This document shows, piece after piece, positions 9,984 through 18,676 of a DNA stretch of 64,000 nucleotides. Made by a program: the position numbers and the translations under genes. Position 1 is the first letter of the stretch. The number at the start of each line of letters is the position of its first letter. The DNA comes from Changchengzhania lutea. GTDB lineage: Bacteria; Bacteroidota; Bacteroidia; Flavobacteriales; Flavobacteriaceae. Location of the stretch: NCBI RefSeq assembly GCF_006974145.1, contig NZ_CP039456.1, forward strand, positions 3,100,499 through 3,164,498, given 5' to 3'. Under the pieces are notes generated by a model, which had not been told where the DNA came from, ran no database searches, and worked only from the letters and a program-made list of their open reading frames with translations.

Positions 9984-11240
9984 ATGCAAACTTCAAAGAC
10001 ATTCAGTATCCATTTTTGGTTGAACACAGCCAAAAGAAAGAACGGTATTGCACCCGTTTATGCCCGTGTTACGGTCAACGGAAAACGTGCAGAAATCAGT
10101 TTAAAACGTTACCAATCGGTTACCTCTTGGGACCCCAAAACCAAAAGGGCCAAACCGAGAACCCCAAATGCCCCAGCCCTTAATGCCTATCTGGACCAGG
10201 TGTACGCTAACCTCTTGGGCTGCCAAAAACAATTATTGTCAGAGTTCAAGCTTATAACATCAAGAGCTATAAAGGCCAGGTATTTAGGAGAGGACGAGAA
10301 CCAAAAGACTTTATTGGAACTCGTGGACTACCATAATGCCACTATGAAAACCGTGCTAAAACATGGCACGTTGAAGAACTATTATTCCACAGAGCGGTAC
10401 ATAAAACGATTTCTAAAGGCAAAGATAAAGTCCAGTGATATCTATTTAAAACAATTATCCTATAGTTTTATCATTGATTTTGAGCAGTACCTAAGAAAAG
10501 GGCCATCAATCAACAAGGGACAACCTTTGCACAACAACGGCGTGATGAAACATCTGGAACGCCTAAAAAAATTAATGAATTTGTCACTTCAATTGGAATG
10601 GATAGAGAAAGACCCTTTTGTACGTTTCAAACTTAAATTCACGAAGTACCAACGTGAATACCTATCGGAAACAGAACTTCAAATATTTGAAGCAGGTATA
10701 TTAAAAGAAGCGCATCATATAAATGTAAGGGATGTCTTTGTGTTTTCATGCTATACAGGACTATCCTATACCGATGTGAGGTCACTTACAGACCATAACA
10801 TCGTTAGGGGTATCGATGGCGATTATTGGATCTTTACCCAACGGGAAAAGACCGCACAGCCTGTTAAAATCCCATTACTGGATAAAGCACTGGACATCAT
10901 CAAAAAGTATGATAATGGTGTAGAGCACAACTCAAAACTACTACCAGTATTTAGTAACCAAAAAACAAATGCTTATTTAAAAGAAATAACGGCTCAATTT
11001 GAAATAAGCAAGAACATCAGCTTCCATTCCGCCCGACATACCTTTGCAACAACAGTAACCCTATCAAATGGTGTACCCATAGAAACGGTATCAAAACTAT
11101 TGGGGCATTCCAAATTGTCAACGACTCAAGTCTATGCTAGGGTTATTGAACAAAAAGTCAGTGCCGATATCAGAAATTTAAGAATGAAGCTCAACAATAA
11201 AACATTTAACCAGAAGTCTCAGCAGATTTCCACAAATTGA
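9984..11240 (+). CDS. Tyrosine integrase of the genomic island (IntDOT-like, SAM-like core-binding domain)
   Basis: A 418-residue protein starting at the ATG at 9984. An upstream in-frame extension exists, but the homologue at 35531 begins at the equivalent MQT. An N-terminal arm-binding domain (residues 1-90, with PVYARVTVNGKRAEISLKR) is followed by a SAM-like core-binding domain (about 105-210) and the catalytic domain. HSARHTFATTV, LGHSKLSTTQ and the nucleophile Tyr in QVYARV are present. The first catalytic Arg is replaced by Ser in CYTGLSYTDV, a feature known from Bacteroides IntDOT-type enzymes. It is expected to catalyse integration and excision at tRNA-Pro. Confidence 0.93.
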   Translation: MQTSKTFSIHFWLNTAKRKNGIAPVYARVTVNGKRAEISLKRYQSVTSWDPKTKRAKPRTPNAPALNAYLDQVYANLLGCQKQLLSEFKLITSRAIKARYLGEDENQKTLLELVDYHNATMKTVLKHGTLKNYYSTERYIKRFLKAKIKSSDIYLKQLSYSFIIDFEQYLRKGPSINKGQPLHNNGVMKHLERLKKLMNLSLQLEWIEKDPFVRFKLKFTKYQREYLSETELQIFEAGILKEAHHINVRDVFVFSCYTGLSYTDVRSLTDHNIVRGIDGDYWIFTQREKTAQPVKIPLLDKALDIIKKYDNGVEHNSKLLPVFSNQKTNAYLKEITAQFEISKNISFHSARHTFATTVTLSNGVPIETVSKLLGHSKLSTTQVYARVIEQKVSADIRNLRMKLNNKTFNQKSQQISTN

Positions 11241-11309
11241 TGTCCTTTTAAGGAGACAATCTTATTAATCCAATATAGGCACAAGGTAAGCCCGTAAAAT
11301 GTTTCCATC

Positions 11310-11350
11310 AAAAGAGTTCGGCATAATCAGGCTCGTGCCTCGCTCTTTTT
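11310..11350 (+). terminator. Branched hairpin with T-run after the island integrase
   Basis: AAAAGAG (11310-11316) pairs with CTCTTTT (11343-11349), enclosing a smaller AGGC-TCGT-GCCT hairpin, and a T-run follows. It lies 70 bp after the integrase stop and probably ends its transcript. Confidence 0.55.
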
Positions 11351-11428
11351 ATTCCACTTCCTTTTGAGCTAAAATTTTACTAGCACTTTGGATTGTACAA
11401 ATATTGTTTAATCTAAAATCATTTTATT

Positions 11429-11836
11429 ATGGAAACAAAAGCAAAACAAAACGGAGCAGCAAAAAGACAAAATGCAACCGTTAAAAAGGAAGTACAAAAG
11501 AAGTTGACAGAGGAAGCTATTGGAAAATCGACTGCACCCAAAAAAGCAGAAGTGCCTCAAAAAACACCTGTTAATTTGGATGACCGCATCCAGAACTTTG
11601 AAAAGCTGAAAGGACTAGCAACTCAGCGAGAACGATTGACCGAAACCTTGAGCGAACTGACTAAGTTCAATTACAACCAAGGCGATTCCGCTTCGTTCCA
11701 CATCAGGGATTCACACAATCTGGAGTTTAAAACGACCAATACGAATCTGATTAAATTGGTAACAACCCATTTACAGACCACTTTGGAAACTCGAAAGTCA
11801 GAGATTGAAAAACAGATTGTTCAATTTGAACTCTGA
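11429..11836 (+). CDS. Hypothetical protein of integrative elements
   Basis: A 135-residue charged protein. A Lys/Ala-rich, probably disordered N-terminal third (residues 1-50) is followed by a helical part (RIQNFEKLKGLATQRERLTETLSELTKF) and a C-terminal helix (LQTTLETRKSEIEKQIVQF). There is no signal peptide, TM segment or catalytic motif. It lies just downstream of the integrase and ends at a strong terminator. I recognise it only as the kind of small accessory protein found beside such integrases and assign no function. Confidence 0.7.
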   Translation: METKAKQNGAAKRQNATVKKEVQKKLTEEAIGKSTAPKKAEVPQKTPVNLDDRIQNFEKLKGLATQRERLTETLSELTKFNYNQGDSASFHIRDSHNLEFKTTNTNLIKLVTTHLQTTLETRKSEIEKQIVQFEL

Positions 11837-11861
11837 TATTTTTCAGAACCTTAAAACAGGA

Positions 11862-11889
11862 AACCTGCTCGTAAGAGTAGGTTTTTTTT
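11862..11889 (+). terminator. Rho-independent terminator
   Basis: AACCTGCTC-GTAA-GAGTAGGTT followed by a run of eight T, 26 bp after the stop codon of the 135-residue gene. Confidence 0.85.
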
Positions 11890-12029
11890 ATCCGCGCTTT
11901 GTTGTGCCAAATACTTTTGAGATCAACTAGTTTTATGCCAGTATCTGTTAAGGTTATTATATTTAAATAGTATAATTAAAACACATAATATGTATTAAAA
12001 ACGTATATTTGAGTTATTATAAAAGTATT

Positions 12030-12275
12030 ATGGGCGCATTAGAATTAAGAAATAAATTAATAGAACAGTTTAATTTATTCATTCAGGATGATTCAAAACT
12101 TATGGCTTTGGATGGTATTTTTGATTCTATAAATACAACTGAAGCGCCATCGATCGTTTCTGAAGAACACTACAAAATTGTTGAAGCACGTCGTAACAAA
12201 AGACTAACTGGAGAGACAAAAGGGCAAAGTTGGGAAGAGGTTAAAAGTAGGTTGAAAAAGAAGTATGGCTTCTAA
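12030..12275 (+). CDS. Probable antitoxin of a ParE/RelE-type module
   Basis: An 81-residue protein (ATG at 12030; a TTG seven codons upstream is less likely). It has helical segments MGALELRNKLIEQFNLFIQD and, near the C terminus, RRNKRLTGETKGQSWEEVKS, a pattern seen in small antitoxins of ParE/RelE-type pairs. Its stop overlaps the start of the toxin gene by 11 bp, the usual coupling of such operons. The short AT-rich upstream region is likely to be autoregulated. Confidence 0.7.
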   Translation: MGALELRNKLIEQFNLFIQDDSKLMALDGIFDSINTTEAPSIVSEEHYKIVEARRNKRLTGETKGQSWEEVKSRLKKKYGF

Positions 12276-12558
12276 ACTGACCATTGAACCTGAAGCACAG
12301 ATTGAAATTGAAGAAGCCATAGATTGGTATGAATCTAAACAAACTGGACTTGGCGAAGAATTTTACAATTACTTAGATGGCTATTTCAAAACCTTAAAAG
12401 AGGCGACGTCATTATTTCCAATTAAACGTAAACCTGTATTTAGGGAATTACCATTAAAACGATTTCCATATGTAATTATCTATGAGCATACTGAATCGGA
12501 AATTTTTGTGTATTCGGTATTCAACACGCATCAAGACCCAATTAAAAAAATCAAATAA
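12265..12558 (+). CDS. ParE/RelE-superfamily toxin
   Basis: A 97-residue protein with the ParE fold signature: N-terminal PEAQIEIEEAIDWYESK, central GLGEEFYNYLDGYF and C-terminal RFPYVIIYEHTESEIFVYSVFNTHQDP. Such toxins poison gyrase or cleave mRNA on the ribosome; which applies cannot be read from the sequence. Its start overlaps the antitoxin stop. The module probably stabilises the genomic island. Confidence 0.82.
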   Translation: MASKLTIEPEAQIEIEEAIDWYESKQTGLGEEFYNYLDGYFKTLKEATSLFPIKRKPVFRELPLKRFPYVIIYEHTESEIFVYSVFNTHQDPIKKIK

Positions 12559-12642
12559 TAGTTTATTTTATCCTAATTCCCATGCTTTTATATAATAACC
12601 AGAGGATCAAAACCAATATTAATTATATACGTTCTTTGTTCT

Positions 12643-12812
12643 CTATAGTGTTTGTTTCTTTATGAATTGATACTTGTCAATAGCTAATGATTTATCTCTC
12701 ATGTTAGGAATAGACAAAATCATAGCATTAATAAACTTCTTTGTTTCATCGATAAAAAATTCAACTACTTTTTTATTAACTAAATGAACCATTCCATAAG
12801 TGTCAGATTCGA
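12643..12812 (-). pseudogene. Frame-shifted C-terminal remainder of the HEPN-like gene
   Basis: Directly after the stop of the HEPN-like gene the minus strand continues, in another frame, as KKLIESDTYGMVHLVNKK and on to an amber stop at 12643-12645 (about 55 residues). The switch coincides with a run of seven A (12817-12823 on the plus strand as T). The residues read as natural protein, so the two pieces probably formed one gene of about 225 codons. As an alternative, a separate 49-residue gene would start at ATG 12792. Confidence 0.5.
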
Positions 12813-13328
12813 TTAATTTTTTTCTGTAAGGAATGAATAGATTCGCTTATATTTGTTCAAAACTTCTATTTCAAAATCATTATTATTTCCTGTTGGATGA
12901 TATTCTATAGTTAATTTATTTCCATGAGAAATTGCATTTCTAATTTGAAAAAGAAAGTTTATACTTTTCCATAATTCGCTGTCTTTTTCATTAATCGCTT
13001 TTTTTAAATCTTGGTTATAAACTAATTCCCAGTTTTTCCCTAATTCCCGAAAAAAAGAATTGTCAATAGTTTTTTCTAAATCCAAAAGTATTCTCGTATA
13101 GAATTCTTTGTCTTTTTCTGAAAAATTCTCAACATCATAAAATCGTTGTTCAATCGATGAGTTAATTATCTGGCCACTCATTCCTTCAATTAGAGTAGTG
13201 CATTGGATTAATACCGTATAATAAATTCCACGAAGTTCTTTTTTGTTTTTGGACGTTATTGCCATTAAAAATTTAATCGATTTAAATATTTCATAAAATG
13301 GATAATAATCGTAAGAAGAAAAGTCCAT
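12813..13328 (-). CDS. HEPN-like protein (probable RNase fold), C-terminally frame-shifted
   Basis: A 171-residue helical protein. Near its C terminus FQIRNAISHGNKL contains RNAISH, the Rx4-6H motif that forms the active site of HEPN ribonucleases. The N-terminal helix MAITSKNKKELRGIYYTVLIQ and the segment LIEGMSGQIINSS fit the four-helix HEPN bundle. HEPN proteins cleave RNA in toxin-antitoxin, abortive-infection and CRISPR systems. No nucleotidyltransferase antitoxin is adjacent. The apparent stop lies just after a run of seven A, so the product may be truncated. Confidence 0.6.
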   Translation of the reverse strand: MDFSSYDYYPFYEIFKSIKFLMAITSKNKKELRGIYYTVLIQCTTLIEGMSGQIINSSIEQRFYDVENFSEKDKEFYTRILLDLEKTIDNSFFRELGKNWELVYNQDLKKAINEKDSELWKSINFLFQIRNAISHGNKLTIEYHPTGNNNDFEIEVLNKYKRIYSFLTEKN

Positions 13329-13394
13329 TTTATTTAATGTCAGATTACTAATGGATAAGTTGAGTAGTATTGTCCGAGAAGTCTAGTTTTTGAG

Positions 13395-13432
13395 AAAAAG
13401 ATTGTCAATTAATCTTTTTTGGCAATCTTTTT
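13395..13432 (-). terminator. Terminator-like hairpin
   Basis: AAAAAGATTG (13395-13404) pairs with CAATCTTTTT (13423-13432), with T-tracts on either strand. It lies downstream of the 13479-14039 lipoprotein gene on the minus strand. Confidence 0.5.
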
Positions 13433-13478
13433 TGAGTTTCTACTAATTACACCAAAAAATTGTTGTGTGTAGTTTTTA

Positions 13479-14039
13479 TTAATTTTCTTCTATTTGGAAT
13501 GAATTGATAATTTTACTCATTTTATATATTAATTTTTTTGCGCTTGTTTGATTAGTCCAAGACATAATTTGATAATATCTGGACTTACTTTCAATGATTG
13601 AATATCTATAAAAAACATGGTAGTTATCATCCATATCTACTCCTGTCATAGTAAATGTAATTTTCTTATCCTTTTTGTCCAATTCAAAGATTTCATCAAA
13701 TACTTGAAAATCTTTAAGATTAGTTTCTTCTCTAAAATGATTTAAAACCACTTTGTAATATCCATTAATATCTGGTGCTGCATCATAAACTTTTCTCTCT
13801 ATTTTTTTAAAAAAACCATCCTTTGATTCATCCATTAAAATAATGTAAAAATCATCTTTTAGATTCTCATATTCGAAAGTAGTGTGTCTATTTAATCCCG
13901 TTGTTTTACTTAGACTTTCTGGAATTAATATTGAGTATTTGTTTTCAACAACCTTTGTTTCGTACTTTTCGTTAACGCTATTTTTTTCTTTACAGGAGGC
14001 AAATATTATTAGTACAATTAAGTAGTGAATTTTATTCAT
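13479..14039 (-). CDS. Lipoprotein of unknown function (cassette-type gene)
   Basis: A 186-residue protein with a lipoprotein signal (MNKIHYLIVLIIFASCKEKN, lipid-modified Cys16) and a soluble domain of mixed strands and helices (for example YSILIPESLSKTTGLN and YRYSIIESKSRYYQIMSW), somewhat like PsbP/DUF1795-type folds. It should be anchored to the inner face of the outer membrane. Its start lies about 30 bp from attC-like site b, and it shares the orientation of the other cassette genes. I could not find a matching left boundary, so it is either the last cassette or ordinary island DNA. Confidence 0.7.
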   Translation of the reverse strand: MNKIHYLIVLIIFASCKEKNSVNEKYETKVVENKYSILIPESLSKTTGLNRHTTFEYENLKDDFYIILMDESKDGFFKKIERKVYDAAPDINGYYKVVLNHFREETNLKDFQVFDEIFELDKKDKKITFTMTGVDMDDNYHVFYRYSIIESKSRYYQIMSWTNQTSAKKLIYKMSKIINSFQIEEN

Positions 14040-14201
14040 ATTGGTTTTAAGGCTTATTGGTCAGTATTGTCTTGGCAACGGTCTCGTATAAGAATAGTTG
14101 CGGGTTTACGTGCGAGGATTTTCCGCAGGAAAATCAGACGTAGTAAACTTGCAACGACCTTTGGTTAAGCTCAAAATTGAGCAATTATTTTTATACATTG
14201 T

Positions 14202-16056
14202 GTGTGCCCAGCATGGGCATCTTTTATTTACGGAAAGGTAAATAATTAATCTAGAGGGTGCAAGTCCCTTATGTACAGGAGTAACGTCTTGAAGCATTAG
14301 TAAGTCGCAAGGGTGAAAACCGTGAGGTTCTATCTGAAGGAAGCGGAACTACAAAACTCGGTACTGACGAACAGAAATCGTATACAGAGGCATATTTACT
14401 TGGGTAAGCAAGCACATCATTGTAACGCCCAACGAACACCAAAAGGGTAAATATGTAGATACGGCAGTGATTGAGAGAAAGAAGATGTCATTACCTGGGG
14501 AGGTCTCCAAAACTACGAGTTGGTTATTTGGAGAAGTCAGCAGAGGTCATAGTACCTACGGGAAACGAGTTGAGGCAATACCTCAGATGGTCTCACAAGT
14601 AGGGAAGGACAGAACATTAAATTACGTTGGAATTCGATTAGGATGCCTAGCTAGCCTAGTTTTAAACCAACAGGAGTACACGAATTATTAAACCTATGAT
14701 TGAAAACGTATTATCAGCAACAAACCTTTTTAAAGCAACACGACAAGTGGAGCGCAATAAAGGCGCGAGCGGTGTAGATGGTATGAAAACAACGGAGCTT
14801 TCCGCTTATATATTAGAAAACCGTTCGACTATACTATCGACTATTCGCACAAACAGCTATAATCCAAATTCAATATTAGGAGTAACCATTCCAAAAGGAC
14901 AGGGTAAAACCCGACTATTAGGAATACCAACTGTAGTCGATAGGTGGCTTCAAAAAGCGGTAAGTCAACAATTAATGGTTCATTTTGAATATGATTTTGA
15001 ACCCGTTAGTTACGGTTTCCGTCCACAAAAGAACATCCAAAAAGCAGTATTACAAGCTCAAACGTATATCAATTCTGGTTATCAAGATATTGTAGATATT
15101 GATTTAGAAGGATTCTTTGACCAAGTAGACCACTGTATCTTACTGCAACTTATTTACCACAAGGTAAAATGTCCGACCACTTTGCGATTAATCCGAAAAT
15201 GGCTTAGAGTTCCCATATTAATAGATGGAAAACTCCAAAAGCGCAGAAAAGGCATCCCGCAAGGCAGTCCAATTAGTCCCTTATTATCTAATATTATGTT
15301 AGATGTTTTGGACAAAGAAATGAAAAGCATGGGCTTGCGTTATGTTCGCTACGCTGATGATTTTAGCGTTTACGCCAAAAGCAAAAGCGAGGCTAAACAA
15401 ATAGGAAATAGACTGTTTGTCTTCTTAAAAGATAAACTTAAATTACCTATAAACAAAGCCAAAAGTGGCATCCGCAGACCTGTAAACTTTGAGTTACTCG
15501 GGCATGGTTTTGTACCCATCTATAAAAAGGGTGTAAAAGGACAATATGTACTAGTGGTAGCCAATAAAAGTTGGGCAAAGTTTAAACGTAACCTAAAAAG
15601 TATAACCAAGAAAACCAAACCCATGTCGTTGTTAGAACGACTCGAACGACTTAATCAAGTCTGCCGAGGCTGGATGAACAATTACCGCTTAACCAACATC
15701 TATGCAAAAAGTAAAAAGCTAGATGAGTGGCTAAGAAATCGGTTGCGCTATTGTATTTGGCACGATTGGAAGAAACTAGAACGGAAACGTAAAAACCTAA
15801 TTCAATTAGGTATAGAAATCGGACAAGCCTATGCTTGGAGTAGAACAAGAATGGGAGGCTGGGCAGTTGCTCAAAGTCCTATTCTAAAGACTACTATTAC
15901 AGTCTCTAGACTTAAACGAAAAGGGTATAAACCTTTGTTAGATTACATTAATAATACGCAAACTTCAATTTGGTGAACCGCCGTATACGAGACCCGTACG
16001 TACGGTGGTGTGAGAGGCGCAGTGACGACTTTTAAGTCGTCACCCGTCTACTCAAT
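14202..16056 (+). mobile_element. Group II intron, family 1, copy 1
   Basis: A 1855-nt unit present three times (also 18677-20531 and 23386-25240). It starts with the group II consensus GTGTG (exact start uncertain by 2-3 nt because GT repeats) and ends ...CTACTCAAT. Domain V (GAACCGCC...GGTGGTGTGAG) lies right after the RT stop, followed by a domain VI-like hairpin GTGACGACTT/AAGTCGTCAC. The exon sequence ATTATTTTTATAC precedes all three copies and is probably the intron-binding site. Inserted in attC-like site b, opposite to the cassette genes. Confidence 0.92.
14696..15976 (+). CDS. ltrA: Group II intron reverse transcriptase/maturase, copy 1
   Basis: A 426-residue RT. It has N-terminal RT0/RT1 (NKGASGVDGMKTTELS), YGFRPQKNIQKAVLQAQ, GIPQGSPISPLLSNIMLD, the catalytic YADD in RYVRYADDFSVYAKS and a maturase domain X (about residues 290-400, RLNQVCRGWMNNYRL). 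There is no C-terminal HNH endonuclease domain, as in class C-like introns that use single-stranded or hairpin targets. It reverse-transcribes the intron into DNA and aids splicing. Its sequence is identical to the copies at 19171 and 23880. Confidence 0.95.
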   Translation: MIENVLSATNLFKATRQVERNKGASGVDGMKTTELSAYILENRSTILSTIRTNSYNPNSILGVTIPKGQGKTRLLGIPTVVDRWLQKAVSQQLMVHFEYDFEPVSYGFRPQKNIQKAVLQAQTYINSGYQDIVDIDLEGFFDQVDHCILLQLIYHKVKCPTTLRLIRKWLRVPILIDGKLQKRRKGIPQGSPISPLLSNIMLDVLDKEMKSMGLRYVRYADDFSVYAKSKSEAKQIGNRLFVFLKDKLKLPINKAKSGIRRPVNFELLGHGFVPIYKKGVKGQYVLVVANKSWAKFKRNLKSITKKTKPMSLLERLERLNQVCRGWMNNYRLTNIYAKSKKLDEWLRNRLRYCIWHDWKKLERKRKNLIQLGIEIGQAYAWSRTRMGGWAVAQSPILKTTITVSRLKRKGYKPLLDYINNTQTSIW

Positions 16057-17923
16057 GTGTGCTGTGAGGTGTCTATTGACACCGTAACTAAAATTAAGAT
16101 GGAAGTAGACCTTCCGATTAGGGCTTTTAGGAGCACTAATCAAACCACTTTTATGATGTGCCAGCGGTAACAACGGTGCATGAAGCGATAGAAGAAAAGG
16201 CTGTTTAAAACAGTCAGGTGTGAATAAGAGAGATGAGCGAAAGCGAACCATCCGATGAAGTGACGAAAAGGCAAGTTGTTGTCAAAACCTAAGGACTATC
16301 GAGGTTTTAGGGATAAGTATAGCGGCAACCTAATTACTGGCTATACGGCAACCGTCATAAAGGAGGCATGACTTTTATTTAGGCTTTATTTTGGAACACA
16401 GGAAACCTAAACAAAGTATGAAAGGGAAAAACCAAGCAGGAAGTACCTGTAAGGCGATTACCAATATTTGTTTAGGTGGCGGATGAATCCGTATTAGTGT
16501 TGAAGCCTCTGTAATGGAAGTGGAGCAAAGGGATTCAATTATGTAGTTTAGAATTAAAAACAACTTAAAAAGTAAGGATGATTTTTAAGGAACAAACAAA
16601 GTCAGTACCCATTACAAAGATGATGGTATGGGATGCGTATAAACTGGTAAAAAGGAACAAAGGAAGTGCTGGAGTGGATTTACGGACCTTGGAGGAATTT
16701 GAAAAAGTTCGTTCTAAAGAATTGTATAAAATCTGGAATCGGTTATCTTCTGGGAGTTACTTTTCATCAAATGTTAAACGTGTAGATATTCCAAAAGACG
16801 GCGGTAAAACACGTCCATTAGGAATCCCAACGGTTGGCGACCGAATCGCACAGCAGGTTATCAAAACGTATATCGAACCGCGCTTGGATGCTGAATTTAT
16901 GGACAACTCTTATGGTTATAGACCAAACAAGAGTGCGCACCAAGCTGTAAAAGAAGTGCAGAAAAACGCACGAAAATACAGTTGGGTAATAGATTTAGAT
17001 ATTCAAGAATTTTTTGAGAATGTCAACCACGAATTACTCTTTAAAGCGCTACAAGTTCATGTTCCTGAAACATGGGTGCAAATGTATATTAAGAGATGGT
17101 TAGAAGCACCTATCCAACTTGAAGATGGTACATTAATACACTCAAAAGGAAAAGGAACTCCGCAGGGAGGAGTAATTAGTCCATTGCTATCCAATTTGTT
17201 TTTACATTATTGTATAGATAAATGGCTTGCAAGTCATTTTCCTGAAATACAAATGGTTCGTTATGCTGATGATATGATTATTCATTGCAGCACACAACGG
17301 GAAGCAAAGTATTTGCTTGATAAAGTAACCGAACGTTTTAAGCAATGTGGGCTCCGTGTTCATCCGCAAAAGACGAAAATAGTGTACTGCAAGAAACAGG
17401 GAAGAAATCTAAAAGGATTACCAGTGCAGTTTGATTTTCTAGGTTTTAGTTTCCGTCCTATTATGATTAAACTAAGAAAGGGAGGATTCTTTTTACAATA
17501 TGATTGTAAGATGAGCCGAAAATCTAAGAAGCGAATTCTAAAAGATTTAAGGGAATTGAACATTCATAACAAAACTCAATCTAATTTACAAGACCTAGCA
17601 TTTATGCTAAACCCTAAAATTAGGGGTTGGATAAATTATTATGGGAAAATAAAGCGTAACGCTCTTAAACCTGTTTTTTACTATCTCCATCATCGCATTA
17701 TTAAATGGATTTTGAACAAGTATAAACGCTTCAAAAGAAGTCGGGTTTTAGCCGTAAAATGGTTAAGACGTATTACTAAAGATTATCCAAATATGTTTTA
17801 TCATTGGGCGTTGGGTTATCAGTTAACCTAACTATTGACTACATAATAAGAGCCGTATGAATTGAGAGGTTCACGTACGGTTCTGTGAGAAGTTAGGGGT
17901 GAAAATCCCCTGGCTTACTCGAC
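16057..17923 (+). mobile_element. Group II intron, family 2, inserted in tandem at the same site
   Basis: The unit starts GTGTGCTGTGAGG exactly where family 1 copy 1 ends. It closes with domain V (GAGCCGTATG...GTACGGTTCTGTGAG, about 17851-17890), a domain VI hairpin AGGGGTGAAAATCCCCT and the end CTTACTCGAC at about 17923. It is unrelated in sequence to family 1. Because the attC-like site resumes directly behind it, both introns occupy one junction. Confidence 0.88.
16578..17831 (+). CDS. ltrA: Group II intron reverse transcriptase/maturase, family 2
   Basis: A 417-residue RT with NKGSAGVDLRTLEEF, RPLGIPTVGDRIAQQV, YGYRPNKSAHQAVKEVQK, GTPQGGVISPLLSNLFLH, the YADD box in MVRYADDMIIH and a maturase domain (NPKIRGWINYYGKIKRNALK, C-terminal HWALGYQLT). 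No endonuclease domain is present. It differs clearly from the 426-residue RT beside it, so two intron lineages meet here. It lies inside the intron, upstream of domain V. Confidence 0.95.
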   Translation: MIFKEQTKSVPITKMMVWDAYKLVKRNKGSAGVDLRTLEEFEKVRSKELYKIWNRLSSGSYFSSNVKRVDIPKDGGKTRPLGIPTVGDRIAQQVIKTYIEPRLDAEFMDNSYGYRPNKSAHQAVKEVQKNARKYSWVIDLDIQEFFENVNHELLFKALQVHVPETWVQMYIKRWLEAPIQLEDGTLIHSKGKGTPQGGVISPLLSNLFLHYCIDKWLASHFPEIQMVRYADDMIIHCSTQREAKYLLDKVTERFKQCGLRVHPQKTKIVYCKKQGRNLKGLPVQFDFLGFSFRPIMIKLRKGGFFLQYDCKMSRKSKKRILKDLRELNIHNKTQSNLQDLAFMLNPKIRGWINYYGKIKRNALKPVFYYLHHRIIKWILNKYKRFKRSRVLAVKWLRRITKDYPNMFYHWALGYQLT

Positions 17924-17936
17924 TGTAGGTAGTTTT

Positions 17937-18470
17937 TTATCGGTTACGCATATCCGCTTCATTCAAATAACTACTTTTTTCAATATCAATAATATCCTTT
18001 TTAGTTGGCTTAATTTTTTTGCCTTCAGAATCGTAAAATATCCATTCGTCAGTAACAAAACCAAAATTAATTTCATCACCACCTTCACAACTCGTAACTA
18101 TATTCTTTTCTCCAATTCTATAAACACCTTTGGATTTTAGTTTTCCGTTTGGATAATAATAATTCCATTCTCCAATTTTGTAACTATAAATAATACCACA
18201 AGGCCCAGCAGTACAGCAATTCACATAAGAGTCAGTTTTGTATTCTCCAGTTTCTTTCAGTTTTCCATTTTCATAAAATTGACTCCACAATCCAAATCTT
18301 GCAGCTTTTGTTAGATAATCAGAATCAATTTGACCAATGCTTTTTAAAAATCCGTTTTCGTAAAACTCCAATTCAGTTTTTTTAGAAATCGATTCCGATT
18401 CAGAAACTAATTTTGTCGACTTACAACTATAGAGACAAACTAAAATTAGAATATAAAATGCTCTTTTCAT
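17937..18470 (-). CDS. MORN-repeat (YwqK-type) lipoprotein, cassette gene
   Basis: A 177-residue protein with lipoprotein signal MKRAFYILILVCLYSCKSTK (Cys16) and several MORN-variant units: FYENGFLKSIGQ, FYENGKLKETGEYK, YYPNGKLKSKGVYR and FYDSEGKKI. Such YwqK-like repeat proteins are common in Bacteroidota and are sometimes annotated as antitoxins, but no partner toxin is visible. It is the only gene of the cassette 17924-18491, whose ends TTGTAGGTA and TACCTACAA are exact complements. Confidence 0.85.
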   Translation of the reverse strand: MKRAFYILILVCLYSCKSTKLVSESESISKKTELEFYENGFLKSIGQIDSDYLTKAARFGLWSQFYENGKLKETGEYKTDSYVNCCTAGPCGIIYSYKIGEWNYYYPNGKLKSKGVYRIGEKNIVTSCEGGDEINFGFVTDEWIFYDSEGKKIKPTKKDIIDIEKSSYLNEADMRNR

Positions 18471-18676
18471 TTTTTTTTAAATTACCTACAACGGATTTGT
18501 ATAAGAATAGTAGGGCGGAAAAAAAGCGACTACCATTCGGTTAAACACAAGCCGAATTTTTAAATTTTTCTTATTATTTTTTATTCAATAAGCCAAATTT
18601 AAAAATTTGTCGACCTTGAAAAAGCACCATTACCGTTGGGTTAAGCACTCATTGCCCTATTATTTTTATACGTTGT

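Larger units (their letters stand above)
14071..17931 (-). repeat. attC-like site b, interrupted by two group II introns
   Basis: The left half 14071-14201 begins CTTGGCAACGG and contains TATAAGAATAG, a GTTGC...GCAAC stem and the hairpin GATTTTCC-GCAG-GGAAAATC. The right end TTGTAGGTA resumes at 17924 after two introns. Without introns the site is about 139 nt. Arms pair as GTATAAGAATAG with ATTATTTTTATAC. The inner 27 bp around the hairpin are shared with site c. Confidence 0.65.

Noticed and set aside
10105-10125. Third copy of the arm-type repeat inside the integrase gene (GTTACCAATCGGTTACCT)
   Set aside because: It has altered spacing and lies in coding sequence for conserved residues, so chance similarity is likely.
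13340-13478. A further attC-like site between the HEPN-like and lipoprotein genes
   Set aside because: No end complementary to CTTGGCAAC of site b is present, and the hairpin there looks like a terminator.
14467-14691. 74-codon frame before each family 1 RT (also 18942 and 23651)
   Set aside because: It lies in the structured RNA part of the intron, is identical in all copies because the intron is, and resembles no protein.
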